From the NCBI GenBank assembly GCA_035325705.1, contig DAOKZI010000015.1, positions 1 through 64,000 on the forward strand: 64,000 nt of DNA, written 5' to 3'. Of this stretch, positions 31,667 to 40,614 are shown in pieces (positions within the stretch are counted from its first letter, which is position 1; each line of letters begins with the position of its first letter). The notes beneath the pieces are model-generated. The model ran no database searches. It saw only the letters and a list, made by a program, of their open reading frames with translations, and was not told where the DNA came from. The DNA is from Ga0077536 sp035325705 (GTDB lineage Bacteria; Pseudomonadota; Gammaproteobacteria; Ga0077536). The translations under genes were made by a program, and so were the position numbers.

Positions 31667-33454
31667 ATGTCCGCCTACTCCCTCGTTGAACACAAGTACG
31701 ACGTCGTCGTGGTCGGCGCCGGCGGCGCCGGTTTGCGTGCGACTTTCGGCATGGCCGTCGAAGGCCTGAAGACGGCGTGCATCACCAAGGTCTTTCCGAC
31801 CCGCAGCCACACCGTGGCCGCCCAGGGCGGCATGTCCGCCGCGCTCGGCAACATGGGGCCGGACGACTGGCGCTGGCACATGTACGACACCATCAAGGGC
31901 TCGGACTGGCTCGGCGATCAGGACGCGATCGAGTACATGTGCCGCGAAGCGATCCCCGCCGTGATCGAGCTCGAACACTACGGCGTGCCCTTCTCGCGCA
32001 CGCCGGACGGCCGTATCTACCAGCGGCCCTTCGGCGGCATGACGACGAACTTCGGCGAAGGCATCGCGCAGCGCACCTGCGCCGCCGCCGATCGCACGGG
32101 CCACGCGATCCTGCATACGCTCTACCAGCAGTCGCTGCGCTACAACGCGGAGTTCTTCATCGAATACTTCGCGCTCGATCTCGTGATGGACGCGGACGGC
32201 GTGTGCCGCGGCGTGCTCGCCTGGAATCTCGAGGACGGCACGATCCATCTCTTCCGCGCGCATGCCGTGGTGCTCGCGACCGGCGGCTACGGCCGCACCT
32301 ACTTCTCCTGCACCTCGGCGCATACCTGCACCGGCGACGGCAACGCGATGGTGCTGCGCGCGGGCCTGCCGCTGCAGGACATGGAGTTCATCCAGTTCCA
32401 TCCGACCGGCATCTACGGCGCGGGTTGTCTCATCACCGAAGGCGTGCGCGGCGAAGGCGGCTATCTCACGAACTCCAAGGGCGAGCGCTTCATGGAACGC
32501 TATGCGCCGAATGCGAAGGATCTCGCCTCGCGCGACGTCGTGTCGCGCTCGATGACCATCGAGATCCGCGAAGGCCGCGGCGTCGGCCCCGAGGCGGATC
32601 ACATCCACCTGCATCTCGAGCACCTCGGCGCCGAGGTCATCGAGAAGCGCCTGCCGGGCATCGCCGAGTCCGCCAAGATCTTCGCCAACGTCGACGTCAC
32701 GCGCGAGCCCATCCCGGTGCTGCCGACCGTGCACTACAACATGGGCGGCATCCCGACCAACTACCACGGCAACGTCGTGATGCTGAAGGACGGCAACCCC
32801 GATCACGAGGTGCCGGGCCTGATGGCGATCGGCGAGGCCGCCTGCGTGTCCGTGCACGGCGCGAACCGCCTCGGCTCGAACTCGCTGCTTGATCTCGTGG
32901 TCTTCGGCCGCGCCGCGGCCAAGCGCTGCGCCGCCGAGATCAAGCCCGAGACGCCGCATCCGGCGCTCGCGCAGGACGCCTGCGAGCAGGCGCTCGCGCG
33001 CTTCGATCGCCTGCGTCACGCCAACGGCAGCGAGCCGACGGCGAAGCTGCGCCTGGCGATGCAGCGCACGATGCAGCACTACGCCGCGGTGTTCCGCACC
33101 GGCGACTCGCTGCGCGAGGGCTGCGTGAAGATGGACGAGGTGTTCCGGTCCTTCGACAAGATCAAGGTCAGCGATCGCTCGCTGATCTGGAACACCGATC
33201 TCGTCGAGACCCTGGAGCTCGACAATCTGCTCGGCAACGCGATCGTCAGCATCCGCGCCGCCGAGAACCGCACGGAGAGCCGCGGTGCCCATGCGCGCGA
33301 GGATTACCCCGAGCGCGACGACGCGAACTGGCACAAGCACACGCTGACCTGGTTCGACCACCAGGGCAAGGTCAGCTTCGACTACCGTCCCGTGCACATG
33401 TACACGCTGACCGACGAGGTCGACGTCGTCCCGCTGAAGAAGCGCACGTACTAG
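31667..33454 (+). CDS. sdhA: Succinate dehydrogenase flavoprotein subunit
   Basis: A 595-aa enzyme of normal length. It has the FAD-binding VVGAGGAGLRATFGM (about 15-29) and the covalent-flavin His in TRSHTVAAQGG. TGGYGRTYFSCTSAHTCTGDG follows in two parts, with HPTGIYGAGCLITEGVRGEGG and the catalytic Arg region further on. It oxidises succinate to fumarate in the TCA cycle and respiratory complex II. SdhE and the DUF1674 protein encoded nearby are its expected flavinylation and assembly helpers. Confidence 0.97.
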   Translation: MSAYSLVEHKYDVVVVGAGGAGLRATFGMAVEGLKTACITKVFPTRSHTVAAQGGMSAALGNMGPDDWRWHMYDTIKGSDWLGDQDAIEYMCREAIPAVIELEHYGVPFSRTPDGRIYQRPFGGMTTNFGEGIAQRTCAAADRTGHAILHTLYQQSLRYNAEFFIEYFALDLVMDADGVCRGVLAWNLEDGTIHLFRAHAVVLATGGYGRTYFSCTSAHTCTGDGNAMVLRAGLPLQDMEFIQFHPTGIYGAGCLITEGVRGEGGYLTNSKGERFMERYAPNAKDLASRDVVSRSMTIEIREGRGVGPEADHIHLHLEHLGAEVIEKRLPGIAESAKIFANVDVTREPIPVLPTVHYNMGGIPTNYHGNVVMLKDGNPDHEVPGLMAIGEAACVSVHGANRLGSNSLLDLVVFGRAAAKRCAAEIKPETPHPALAQDACEQALARFDRLRHANGSEPTAKLRLAMQRTMQHYAAVFRTGDSLREGCVKMDEVFRSFDKIKVSDRSLIWNTDLVETLELDNLLGNAIVSIRAAENRTESRGAHAREDYPERDDANWHKHTLTWFDHQGKVSFDYRPVHMYTLTDEVDVVPLKKRTY

Positions 33455-33478
33455 AACGAGCGAAGTTTCGAGGATCCC

Positions 33479-34258
33479 ATGGCCGAGTTCAGCCTACCGA
33501 AGAATTCGACGATCAATCCCGGCAAGACCGTCCAGGCCGCCGACGGCGCGAAGCGCGCCAGGCGCATCCAGATCTATCGCTGGGATCCGGACACCGGCGA
33601 GAATCCGCGGCTCGACACCTTCGAGATCGATCTCGACAAATGCGGCCCGATGGTGCTCGACGCGATCATCTACATCAAGAACGAGCTCGATCCGACGCTC
33701 GCCTTCCGCCGCTCCTGCCGCGAAGGGATCTGCGGCTCCTGTTCGATGAACATCGACGGCACCAACACGCTGGCCTGTACCAAGGCCATCGAGTCGGTGC
33801 AGGGCGACGTCAAGATCTATCCGCTGCCGCACATGGAGGTGCAGAAGGATCTGGTGCCGGATCTGCGCCACTTCTACGCGCAGTACGCCTCGATCAAACC
33901 CTGGCTGCAGACCGACACGCCGCCGCCGGATCGCGAGCGCCTGCAGTCGGTCGAGGATCGCGAGAAGCTCGACGGCCTGTACGAGTGCATCCTGTGCGCG
34001 TGCTGCTCGACGGGCTGCCCGAGCTACTGGTGGAACGGCGATCGCTATCTCGGCCCGGCGATCCTGCTGCAGGCCTATCGCTGGCTCGTGGACAGCCGCG
34101 ACGAGGCGACCGGCGAGCGTCTCGACAATCTCGAGGATCCGTTCCGCCTCTACCGCTGCCACACCATCATGAACTGCACGAAGACCTGCCCGAAGGGGCT
34201 CAATCCCGCGAAGGCGATCGCCGAGATCAAGAAGATGATGGTGGCGCGCACGCTGTAG
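33479..34258 (+). CDS. sdhB: Succinate dehydrogenase iron-sulfur subunit
   Basis: A 259-aa protein with the [2Fe-2S] ligands in SCREGICGSCSMNIDG and NTLAC, the [4Fe-4S] and [3Fe-4S] ligands in CILCACCSTGCPSYWWNG, and CHTIMNCTKTCPKGLNP. It carries electrons from SdhA to the membrane subunits. The N-terminus has about 20 extra residues compared with short SdhB forms. It starts 24 bp after sdhA. Confidence 0.97.
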   Translation: MAEFSLPKNSTINPGKTVQAADGAKRARRIQIYRWDPDTGENPRLDTFEIDLDKCGPMVLDAIIYIKNELDPTLAFRRSCREGICGSCSMNIDGTNTLACTKAIESVQGDVKIYPLPHMEVQKDLVPDLRHFYAQYASIKPWLQTDTPPPDRERLQSVEDREKLDGLYECILCACCSTGCPSYWWNGDRYLGPAILLQAYRWLVDSRDEATGERLDNLEDPFRLYRCHTIMNCTKTCPKGLNPAKAIAEIKKMMVARTL

Positions 34259-34270
34259 GAGCCGTACGCC

Positions 34271-34510
34271 GTGGCCGTGACGAAGCAAATGCAGTGGCGC
34301 TGCCGGCGCGGCATCCGCGAGCTCGATCTCGTCTTCGGCCGTTTCCTCGAGCAGGGCTTCGATACGCTGCCCGCCGCGGAGCTCGAGGCCTTCGAGCGCC
34401 TGCTCGAGCAGAACGACCTCGACATCTACGACTGGCTGCTGGGCCGCACCGATCCCCCGAGCGAGGAATTCCGGCGGCTGATCGCGCGGCTGAACAATCG
34501 CACGGTCTGA
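34271..34510 (+). CDS. sdhE: Succinate dehydrogenase flavinylation factor
   Basis: A 79-aa small helical protein of the SdhE/YgfY family. The conserved CRRGIRELDLVFGRF motif (RGxxE with flavinylation Gly-Ile-Arg-Glu), ELEAFERLLEQNDLDIYDWL and the C-terminal helix are all present. It promotes covalent FAD attachment to SdhA. The start codon is GTG (MAVTKQMQWRC). It lies 12 bp downstream of sdhB at the end of the operon core. Confidence 0.94.
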   Translation: MAVTKQMQWRCRRGIRELDLVFGRFLEQGFDTLPAAELEAFERLLEQNDLDIYDWLLGRTDPPSEEFRRLIARLNNRTV

Positions 34511-34541
34511 GCCGATTATTGTGGAGACGCCCGCTGGCGGC

Positions 34542-35429
34542 ATGAAGGCAGAAGCGGCGCGCGCGAAGGCGCGGCTGCCGGCGCTCGGCGTGCTCCGCGT
34601 GTCCGGCGCGGACGCGCTCGACTTCCTGCACGGGCAGTTCACGGCCGATCTGCAGCGTCTCGCGCCCGGCCGCGGCAGCCTCGCCGCGTGGTGCAACCCG
34701 AAGGGCCGCGTGCTGTTCCTGCTCGACGTATTGAACGCCGGGGACGAGGGCTGGCTGCTGCTCGCGCCCGCGAGCGAGCTGCCGGCGCTCGCCAAGCGCC
34801 TGCGCCTGTACGTGCTGCGCGCGAAAGTCCTCATCGAGGAAGCGTATGCGCAGTGCCTGGTGATCGGCCTCGCCGGCAGCGCGGTGCCGGCGACGCTGGC
34901 CGCGACCGGCGCGACGGCGCGGGCGGGCGCGGTCTGGCTGTGGCGCGTGGCCGCGGATCCCGCGCTCGCCTACGCGTTCGGCCCGCACGACGCCGTCGCG
35001 GCGCTGTGGGACGGCGTCGATGCGCCCGTCGTCGACGAAGCGTGCTGGGAAGCTTTCGAGATCGCCGCCCTGCGGCCGCGCATCGTCGCTCCGCTGCGCG
35101 AGCGCTTCCTGCCGCAGGAGCTCGATCTCGAGCGCCTGCAGGGCGTGCACTTCGACAAGGGCTGTTATCCGGGCCAGGAAGTGATCGCGCGGCTGAAATA
35201 TCGCGGCCAGGTCAAGAGCGGCCTGCATCGCGCGGCCAGCGAGGCTCCCGCGGCCGCCGGCGACAAGATCTATCGCGCCGGCGCGAGCGCGAGCGTCGGT
35301 GAGGTGCTGCGCGTCGCGCCGCGCGCCGACGGAAGCTGGGCGCTGCTGACGGTGCTCGACTTCGCCGCCGTCGAGGCCCCGCTCCATCTGCGCGACGCGC
35401 AGGGCCCGCGCGTCACGCCCGAGCGCTGA
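34542..35429 (+). CDS. ygfZ: YgfZ/GcvT-fold folate-binding protein
   Basis: A 295-aa protein with the GcvT-like fold. An N-terminal FLHGQFTADLQRL segment and the diagnostic motif DKGCYPGQEV (K-G-C-Y-x-G-Q-E, near 200-210) are present. YgfZ uses folate in repair or maturation of certain Fe-S clusters, which fits a place next to sdhB and sdhE. The start is ATG at MKAEAARAKARLP; a GTG 21 bp upstream is in frame and equally possible. Confidence 0.92.
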   Translation: MKAEAARAKARLPALGVLRVSGADALDFLHGQFTADLQRLAPGRGSLAAWCNPKGRVLFLLDVLNAGDEGWLLLAPASELPALAKRLRLYVLRAKVLIEEAYAQCLVIGLAGSAVPATLAATGATARAGAVWLWRVAADPALAYAFGPHDAVAALWDGVDAPVVDEACWEAFEIAALRPRIVAPLRERFLPQELDLERLQGVHFDKGCYPGQEVIARLKYRGQVKSGLHRAASEAPAAAGDKIYRAGASASVGEVLRVAPRADGSWALLTVLDFAAVEAPLHLRDAQGPRVTPER

Positions 35430-35434
35430 ATCGT

Positions 35435-36421
35435 TTGCACGACGCGCCGCGCACGCACGGCCGGCGCACGAAGCCGAGCGCTTATACGCCGGTGTGGTGG
35501 CTGCCCGACGGCCACACGCAGACGCTGTGGGGCGCCCTGTGCCGGCGCGTGCCCGCCGTCCTCGCGCGGCGCGAGCGCGTCGAGCTGCCGGACGGCGACT
35601 TCGTCGATCTCGCCCACGTCGGCGCGGACGCGGCGCCGGCCGTGCTCGTGCTCCACGGCCTGGAAGGCGATCTGCAGTCGCCGTACGCGCGGGCGCTGCT
35701 GCACGCGATCGCCGCGCGCGGCTGGCACGGCGTGCTGCTGCACTTCCGCGGCTGCAGCGGCGAGCCGAACCGCCTGCCGCGCCACTACCACTCGGGCGAC
35801 ACCGGCGATCTCGCCCAAGTCATCGCCCTACTCCGGCGCCGCGCGCCGGCGCTCGCGGCCGTCGGCTATTCCTTGGGCGGCAACGTGCTGCTCAAGTATC
35901 TCGGCGAACGCGGCGCGGACGCGGGGGTTGCCGCGGCCTGCGCGGTGTCCGTGCCCTTCGATCTCGCGCTCGCCGTGGACACGCTGAACCGCGGCTTCGC
36001 GCGCGTCTATCAGCGCCGGCTCGTCGCGAGCCTGCAGGCGAAGGCGCGGCGCAAGTTCGCGCGGCTCGCCGCGCCGATCGATCTCGCCGAGCTCGCGCAC
36101 TGGCGCGATTTCCGCAGCTTCGACGAGCGCGTGACGGCGCCGCTGCACGGCTTCGCGAGCGCGGACGACTACTACGCGCGTTCGAGCAGCCGCCCGTTCC
36201 TGCGCGAGATCGCCGTGCCGACGCTGATCGTCCACGCCGAGGACGATCCCTTCCTCGATCCGCGCGGCATCCCGAGCGCGCCGGAACTCGGCGCGCCGGT
36301 CACGCTCGAACTCGCCGACCGCGGCGGCCACGTCGGCTTCGTCGCGACCGAGGACGGCTGGCTGGAACGGCGGATCGCGGACTTCGTGGCTGCGGCGTCG
36401 CCGGCGCATGGAGGCTCGTAG
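35435..36421 (+). CDS. YheT-type alpha/beta hydrolase
   Basis: A 328-aa hydrolase of the YheT/UPF0017 family. The family start PVWWLPDGHTQTLWG is followed by VLVLHGLEGDLQSPY, HFRGCSGEPNRLPRHYHSGD in two parts, the nucleophile Ser in GYSLGGNVLLKYLGE, Asp in AEDDPF and His in RGGHVGF. Relatives are esterases or lipases of unknown physiological substrate. The start is TTG, 5 bp after the ygfZ stop; no better ATG/GTG is near the conserved start. Family A repeats follow. Confidence 0.88.
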   Translation: MHDAPRTHGRRTKPSAYTPVWWLPDGHTQTLWGALCRRVPAVLARRERVELPDGDFVDLAHVGADAAPAVLVLHGLEGDLQSPYARALLHAIAARGWHGVLLHFRGCSGEPNRLPRHYHSGDTGDLAQVIALLRRRAPALAAVGYSLGGNVLLKYLGERGADAGVAAACAVSVPFDLALAVDTLNRGFARVYQRRLVASLQAKARRKFARLAAPIDLAELAHWRDFRSFDERVTAPLHGFASADDYYARSSSRPFLREIAVPTLIVHAEDDPFLDPRGIPSAPELGAPVTLELADRGGHVGFVATEDGWLERRIADFVAAASPAHGGS

Positions 36422-36425
36422 TTCG

Positions 36426-36517
36426 TAGCCCGGGTGCAGCGTAGCGGAACCCGGGATCTTCGCGGTACACGAAGCGCCGCTTCCCGGGTTGCGCGCTGCG
36501 CGCTCCACCCGGGCTAC
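36426..36517. repeat. Inverted pair of family A palindromes
   Basis: Two copies (36428-36456, GTGCAGCGTAGCG centre; 36484-36514, GCGCGCTGCGCGC centre) point toward each other between the YheT-type gene and dsbB. Each can form a hairpin, and together they could make a larger stem. They lie 30 bp before the dsbB start, so the second could also affect its leader. Confidence 0.85.
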
Positions 36518-36548
36518 AATGCCGCCGGCTCGAAAACTTCATCCCGTG

Positions 36549-37073
36549 ATGGATGTTCGCATGCTTGATCTGCTCGGTACTCGCCTTGCTTTCGCTGCCA
36601 TGGCCGCGGCCTGTGCCGCGCTGCTCGGCGTCGGCTATTACTTGCAGTTCGTCGACGGCCTCGAGCCCTGTCCGATGTGCATCTTCCAGCGCGTGTGCTA
36701 CATGGCGGTCGTCGCGATCGCTGCCGTCGCCGCGCTGCACGGGCCCGGCCGACTCGGTCAACGGGTCTATTCGGCGCTGCTCGCGCTGCCGGTGCTGATC
36801 GGGCTCGGCGTCGCCGCGCGCCAGACCTGGCTGCAGCATCTACCCGAGGATCAGGTGCCGGAATGCGGGCCGGGCCTGTCCTTCATGCTCGAGATGTACG
36901 CGCCCTTCGAGGTGCTGAAGCGCACGCTGCGCGGCACCGGCGACTGCGCGAAAGTCGACTGGACCTTCCTGGGGCTTTCGATCGCCGAGTGGTCGGTGAT
37001 CTGTTTCGCAGTCCTCCTGATCGTGCTCGTTTTGCAGTTCGTGCGCGCCCGTCCGCGCGCGACGCTCGCCTGA
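36549..37073 (+). CDS. dsbB: Disulfide bond formation protein B
   Basis: A 174-aa inner-membrane protein with four transmembrane helices. The redox Cys pairs are PCPMC (about 37-41) just after helix 1, and ECGPG with GDCAKV (about 107 and 134) in the second periplasmic loop. It reoxidises DsbA and passes electrons to ubiquinone. The start is MDVRMLDLLGT; the upstream in-frame codons derive from a family A repeat. Confidence 0.94.
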   Translation: MDVRMLDLLGTRLAFAAMAAACAALLGVGYYLQFVDGLEPCPMCIFQRVCYMAVVAIAAVAALHGPGRLGQRVYSALLALPVLIGLGVAARQTWLQHLPEDQVPECGPGLSFMLEMYAPFEVLKRTLRGTGDCAKVDWTFLGLSIAEWSVICFAVLLIVLVLQFVRARPRATLA

Positions 37074-37088
37074 AGGGAGCCGGCCCCG

Positions 37089-37601
37089 ATGCGTCGTTCG
37101 ATCCTTCTCGCCCTGCTCGCCCTCCTGACCGTCATTGCCGCCGCGCGCGCGCACGCGGGACAGCCCGAGTTCTCCTACATGACCTTGAACGGCCTCAGGC
37201 AGCTCGCGGCCGTCGCCGAGGACATTCCGCGCGAGCTCGTCGCGCTCGGCTTCACGCCCGGCCTCGTCGAGCAGCGCGCGCGCGAGCGACTGGCGAGCGC
37301 CGGTATCGAAGTGGTGCCGCTGGAGCAGGCGCTGAGCGCGCCGAACGCCGGCAAGCTGCGCATCCGCCTCGTCACCAACAGGGACGGCTACGGTCTTTAC
37401 TACTACGGCCTGAAGCTCGAGCTGCGGCAAAAAATCCCGCTCGGCAACCCGGCCGGCGGCTTCGTGTCGCAAGTCGTGTGGACGGACGGCGAAAGCGGCA
37501 CGATGAAGGCCGACGAATTCGGCAAGCCGCTGTCCGCCCTGGACCGCCTGCTCACCGCGCTGATCGCCGATCACCGCGCGCAGAACGCGGCGGTGCATTG
37601 A
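37089..37601 (+). CDS. Secreted protein of unknown function
   Basis: A 170-aa protein with an N-terminal signal peptide (RRSILLALLALLTVIAAARA, cleavage near AHA-G, residue 23). The mature part has mixed alpha/beta character, with SYMTLNGLRQLAAVAEDIPR, IRLVTNRDGYGLYYYGLKLEL in two parts and FVSQVVWTDGESG. I recognise no family. It begins 15 bp after dsbB and may be co-transcribed; a periplasmic role is likely. A large repeat cluster follows. Confidence 0.82.
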   Translation: MRRSILLALLALLTVIAAARAHAGQPEFSYMTLNGLRQLAAVAEDIPRELVALGFTPGLVEQRARERLASAGIEVVPLEQALSAPNAGKLRIRLVTNRDGYGLYYYGLKLELRQKIPLGNPAGGFVSQVVWTDGESGTMKADEFGKPLSALDRLLTALIADHRAQNAAVH

Positions 37602-38302
37602 GGGGCAGCGAATCCGGGGCGCCTGCGCTACCTGAAATGCACGGAATCTAGCCACGGAGAAGAGTGGAATTGGCGAAGAGCCGTAGGTTGGGCTGACGAA
37701 GGAAGCCCAACATCGGGCGCCGAACGTTGGGCTTCCTTCGTCAGCCCAACCTACGATCGCTGCGCGCCATTCGATGGGCTGAACAATCTAGCCACGGAGG
37801 ACACGGAGGGCACGAAGGAATAAAAAGATTGTTCGAGGGGGGCCTAGGTTGGGCTGACGAAGGAAGCCCAACGGGGCGTTGGCACTGCGTGCTGCCCGTT
37901 CGCACCCGCCTAAAACCCCTCAGCGATACGCATTCTTTTCCCGGCGCTGAGCGCCCCTCCCGGATTCCGCGCCGCTGCGCGGCGCTCCTTCCGGACTACA
38001 AGAGAACCGTCTTCGTAGCCCGGAAGGAGCGCAGCGGAATCCGGGTTCGGCGCCTCGCCTGATGTCGCCGCCCGGGTGGAGCGCGCAGCGCGTAACCCGG
38101 GATCCGCACCCGCCGTCCTCTCATGCATTCGCCGAAAGCTGTCGCGTATCGGGCATGCCCGATCCCGGGTTTCGCTACGCTGCACCCGGGCGACGAGAAC
38201 GGGGTACGCTCCTTCACGGCAACCTACGTCCCTTTTATTCCTCCGTGTCCTCCGTGGCTGGATTCCGTGCATTGCAGGCAGCGCAGGCGCCCGGATTGGC
38301 CG
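37602..38302. repeat. 701-bp repeat-filled region (families A, B and C)
   Basis: From left to right: a C-like box at about 37651-37663; an inverted family B pair (37687-37711 and 37726-37750); a family C box (37791-37827); a third B unit (37848-37872); family A palindromes near 37961-37997, 38017-38044, 38070-38101 and 38164-38190; the TTCACGG element end (near 38212); and an inverted C box (38230-38258). The two C boxes enclose the inner repeats. No ORF here looks coding. It separates convergent genes. Confidence 0.85.
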
Positions 38303-40588
38303 CTAGGCGCCGCTGCGCGCTGCCAGCATCTGCGCGTCTACCGCGGCCAGCGCGCTGAGATTGACGACGCGGCGTACGGTCGCGGAGGCGGTGAGGATGT
38401 GAGCCGGGGAATTGAGCCCGTGCAGGATCGGGCCGACGGTGACGCCTTCGCCGAGCACGGTCAGCAGGTGCATCGCGATGTTCGCGGCGTCGCGCGAGGG
38501 CATGATCAGCACGTTCGCTTCGCCCTGCAGCGGTGAATCGGTGACGGCGGCGGCGCGGACCTGGGGCAGCAGCGCGGCATCGGCCTGCATTTCGCCGTCG
38601 ATCGTGAGCTCGGGTGCCGCGGCCTTGGCCAGCGCGAGCGCCGCGCGCATCTTCACCGCCGACTCGCCGTCGCCGGTGCCGAAGTTCGACGCCGACAGCA
38701 GCGCCACGCGCGGGCTCATGCCGAAGCGGCGCGCGCGCTCGGCGCTGGCGAGCGCGATGTCGGCGATCTCCTCTGCCGTCGGCTCCGCGTTCACGTGCGT
38801 GTCGGCGATGAGCAAAGTGCCCTTCTTCAGCACCAGCATATTGAGCGCCGCCAGGCAGCGCGCGCCGGGCAAGCGCCCGAGGACGTCGACGAGATGGCGC
38901 AGGTGATCGCGGTAAGCGCCGGTGAAACCGCAGAGCATCGCGTCCGCCTCACCCTTTGCGACGAGCAGCGCGGCGATCACCGTCGGGTTCGTGCGCATGA
39001 CCGTGCGCGCCTCGTGCAGCGACACGCCCTTGCGCATCATCCGCTCGAAGTAAGCCGTCGAGTATTCGCGGAAGCGCGCGTCGTGCTCAGGGTTGACGAG
39101 ATCGAAATCGACGCCGGGCTTCAGCCGCAGCCCCAGACTCGCGATCCGCGCTTCGAGCACCGCCGGCCGCGCGATCACGACCGGCCGCGCGATTTCCTCG
39201 TCGATGACCGTCTGCACCGCGCGCAGGATCACGGCTTCCTCGCCGTCGGCGTAGACGATGCGCTTGCGATCCTGCTTGGCGCGATCGAACACCGGCTTCA
39301 TCAGCAGCACGGACTGGAAGATGAACTTGGTGAGCTGATCGTGATAAGCGTCGAGATCCGCGATCGGCCGCGTCGCCACACCGCTGTCCATCGCCGCCTT
39401 CGCGACCGCCGGCGCCAGCGTCGTGATGAGACGCGGATCGAAAGGCTTCGGGATCAGATACTCGCGCCCGAACTTCAGCGACTCGCCGCCGTAGGCCGCC
39501 ATCGCGACGTCGGACGCTTCCTGCATCGTGAGCTCGGCCAGCGCCTCGACGCAGGCGAGCTTCATCTCCTCGGTGATGGTCTTGGCTCCGACGTCGAGCG
39601 CGCCGCGAAACATGTAGGGAAAGCACAGCACGTTGTTGACCTGGTTCGGATAATCCGAGCGCCCGGTGGCCATGATCGCGTCGGGCCGCGCCGCGAGCGC
39701 CTCTTCGGGCAGGATCTCGGGCGTCGGGTTCGCGAGCGCGAGGATGATCGGATCGCGCGCCATCTTCTTCACCATCTCGCCGCTCAGCACGCGCGGCGCG
39801 GACAGGCCGAGGAAGATGTCCGCCCCCGCGATCGCTTCGGTCAAGCTGCGCGCGCTGGTATCCGCCGCATAGGCCTCCTTGTGCGGATCCATCTGCTCCT
39901 TGCGGCCCCGATAGATCACGCCCGCCTTGTCGGAGACGAGTATGTGCGTGCGCGGCAGGCCCATGGACTCCAGCAGGCGCAGGCAGGCAATGGCGGCCGC
40001 GCCGGCGCCCGAGCACACGAGCCGCACTTCTTCGATGCGCTTGTCGACGAGCCGCAGCGCGTTGCGGATCGCCGCCGCGGCGATGATCGCGGTGCCGTGC
40101 TGATCGTCGTGGAACACCGGAATGCCGATGCGCTCGCGGAGCTTCTGCTCGACGTAGAAGCACTCCGGCGCCTTGATGTCTTCGAGATTGATGCCGCCGA
40201 AGGTCGGCTCGAGCGCGGCGATGAAGTCGACGAGCTTGTCAGGATCCGACTCGTCGAGCTCGAGATCGAAGACATCGATGCCGGCGAACTTCTTGAACAG
40301 CACCGCCTTGCCTTCCATCACGGGCTTCGCCGCGAGCGGGCCGATGTCGCCGAGGCCGAGCACCGCCGTGCCGTTGGTGACGACGGCGACGAGATTGCCG
40401 CGATTGGTGTACCGCGCGGCCGTCGCCGCGTCCGCGGCGATTGCCTCGCAGGGCGCGGCGACGCCGGGCGAGTAGGCGAGCGCGAGATCGCGCTGGTTGG
40501 CGAGCGGCTTGGTCGGCGTGATCTCGGTCTTGCCCGGCCGCGGGAGCTCGTGGTAGTAGAGCGCGTTCTTGTACAGTTGATCGTCCAT
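38303..40588 (-). CDS. maeB: NADP-dependent malic enzyme with phosphotransacetylase-like C-terminus
   Basis: A 761-aa MaeB-type protein. Residues about 1-430 form the malic enzyme domain (YSPGVAAPCEAIAAD, GLGDIGPLAAKPVMEGKAVL in two parts, FHDDQHGTAIIAAAAIRNAL in two parts, and the Rossmann CSGAGAAAIACLRL). Residues about 430-760 match phosphate acetyltransferase but in these fusions act as an allosteric acetyl-CoA-binding module. It decarboxylates malate to pyruvate with NADPH. It is followed by a 26-bp gap to ffh. Confidence 0.95.
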   Translation of the reverse strand: MDDQLYKNALYYHELPRPGKTEITPTKPLANQRDLALAYSPGVAAPCEAIAADAATAARYTNRGNLVAVVTNGTAVLGLGDIGPLAAKPVMEGKAVLFKKFAGIDVFDLELDESDPDKLVDFIAALEPTFGGINLEDIKAPECFYVEQKLRERIGIPVFHDDQHGTAIIAAAAIRNALRLVDKRIEEVRLVCSGAGAAAIACLRLLESMGLPRTHILVSDKAGVIYRGRKEQMDPHKEAYAADTSARSLTEAIAGADIFLGLSAPRVLSGEMVKKMARDPIILALANPTPEILPEEALAARPDAIMATGRSDYPNQVNNVLCFPYMFRGALDVGAKTITEEMKLACVEALAELTMQEASDVAMAAYGGESLKFGREYLIPKPFDPRLITTLAPAVAKAAMDSGVATRPIADLDAYHDQLTKFIFQSVLLMKPVFDRAKQDRKRIVYADGEEAVILRAVQTVIDEEIARPVVIARPAVLEARIASLGLRLKPGVDFDLVNPEHDARFREYSTAYFERMMRKGVSLHEARTVMRTNPTVIAALLVAKGEADAMLCGFTGAYRDHLRHLVDVLGRLPGARCLAALNMLVLKKGTLLIADTHVNAEPTAEEIADIALASAERARRFGMSPRVALLSASNFGTGDGESAVKMRAALALAKAAAPELTIDGEMQADAALLPQVRAAAVTDSPLQGEANVLIMPSRDAANIAMHLLTVLGEGVTVGPILHGLNSPAHILTASATVRRVVNLSALAAVDAQMLAARSGA

Positions 40589-40614
40589 CTCGGATCTCCG
40601 GACCGGTTGCGAGC

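Noticed and set aside
37602..38302. A CRISPR array among the repeated sequences
   Set aside because: The repeats are dispersed, inverted, palindromic and of three different families, without regular direct-repeat/spacer periodicity or cas genes.
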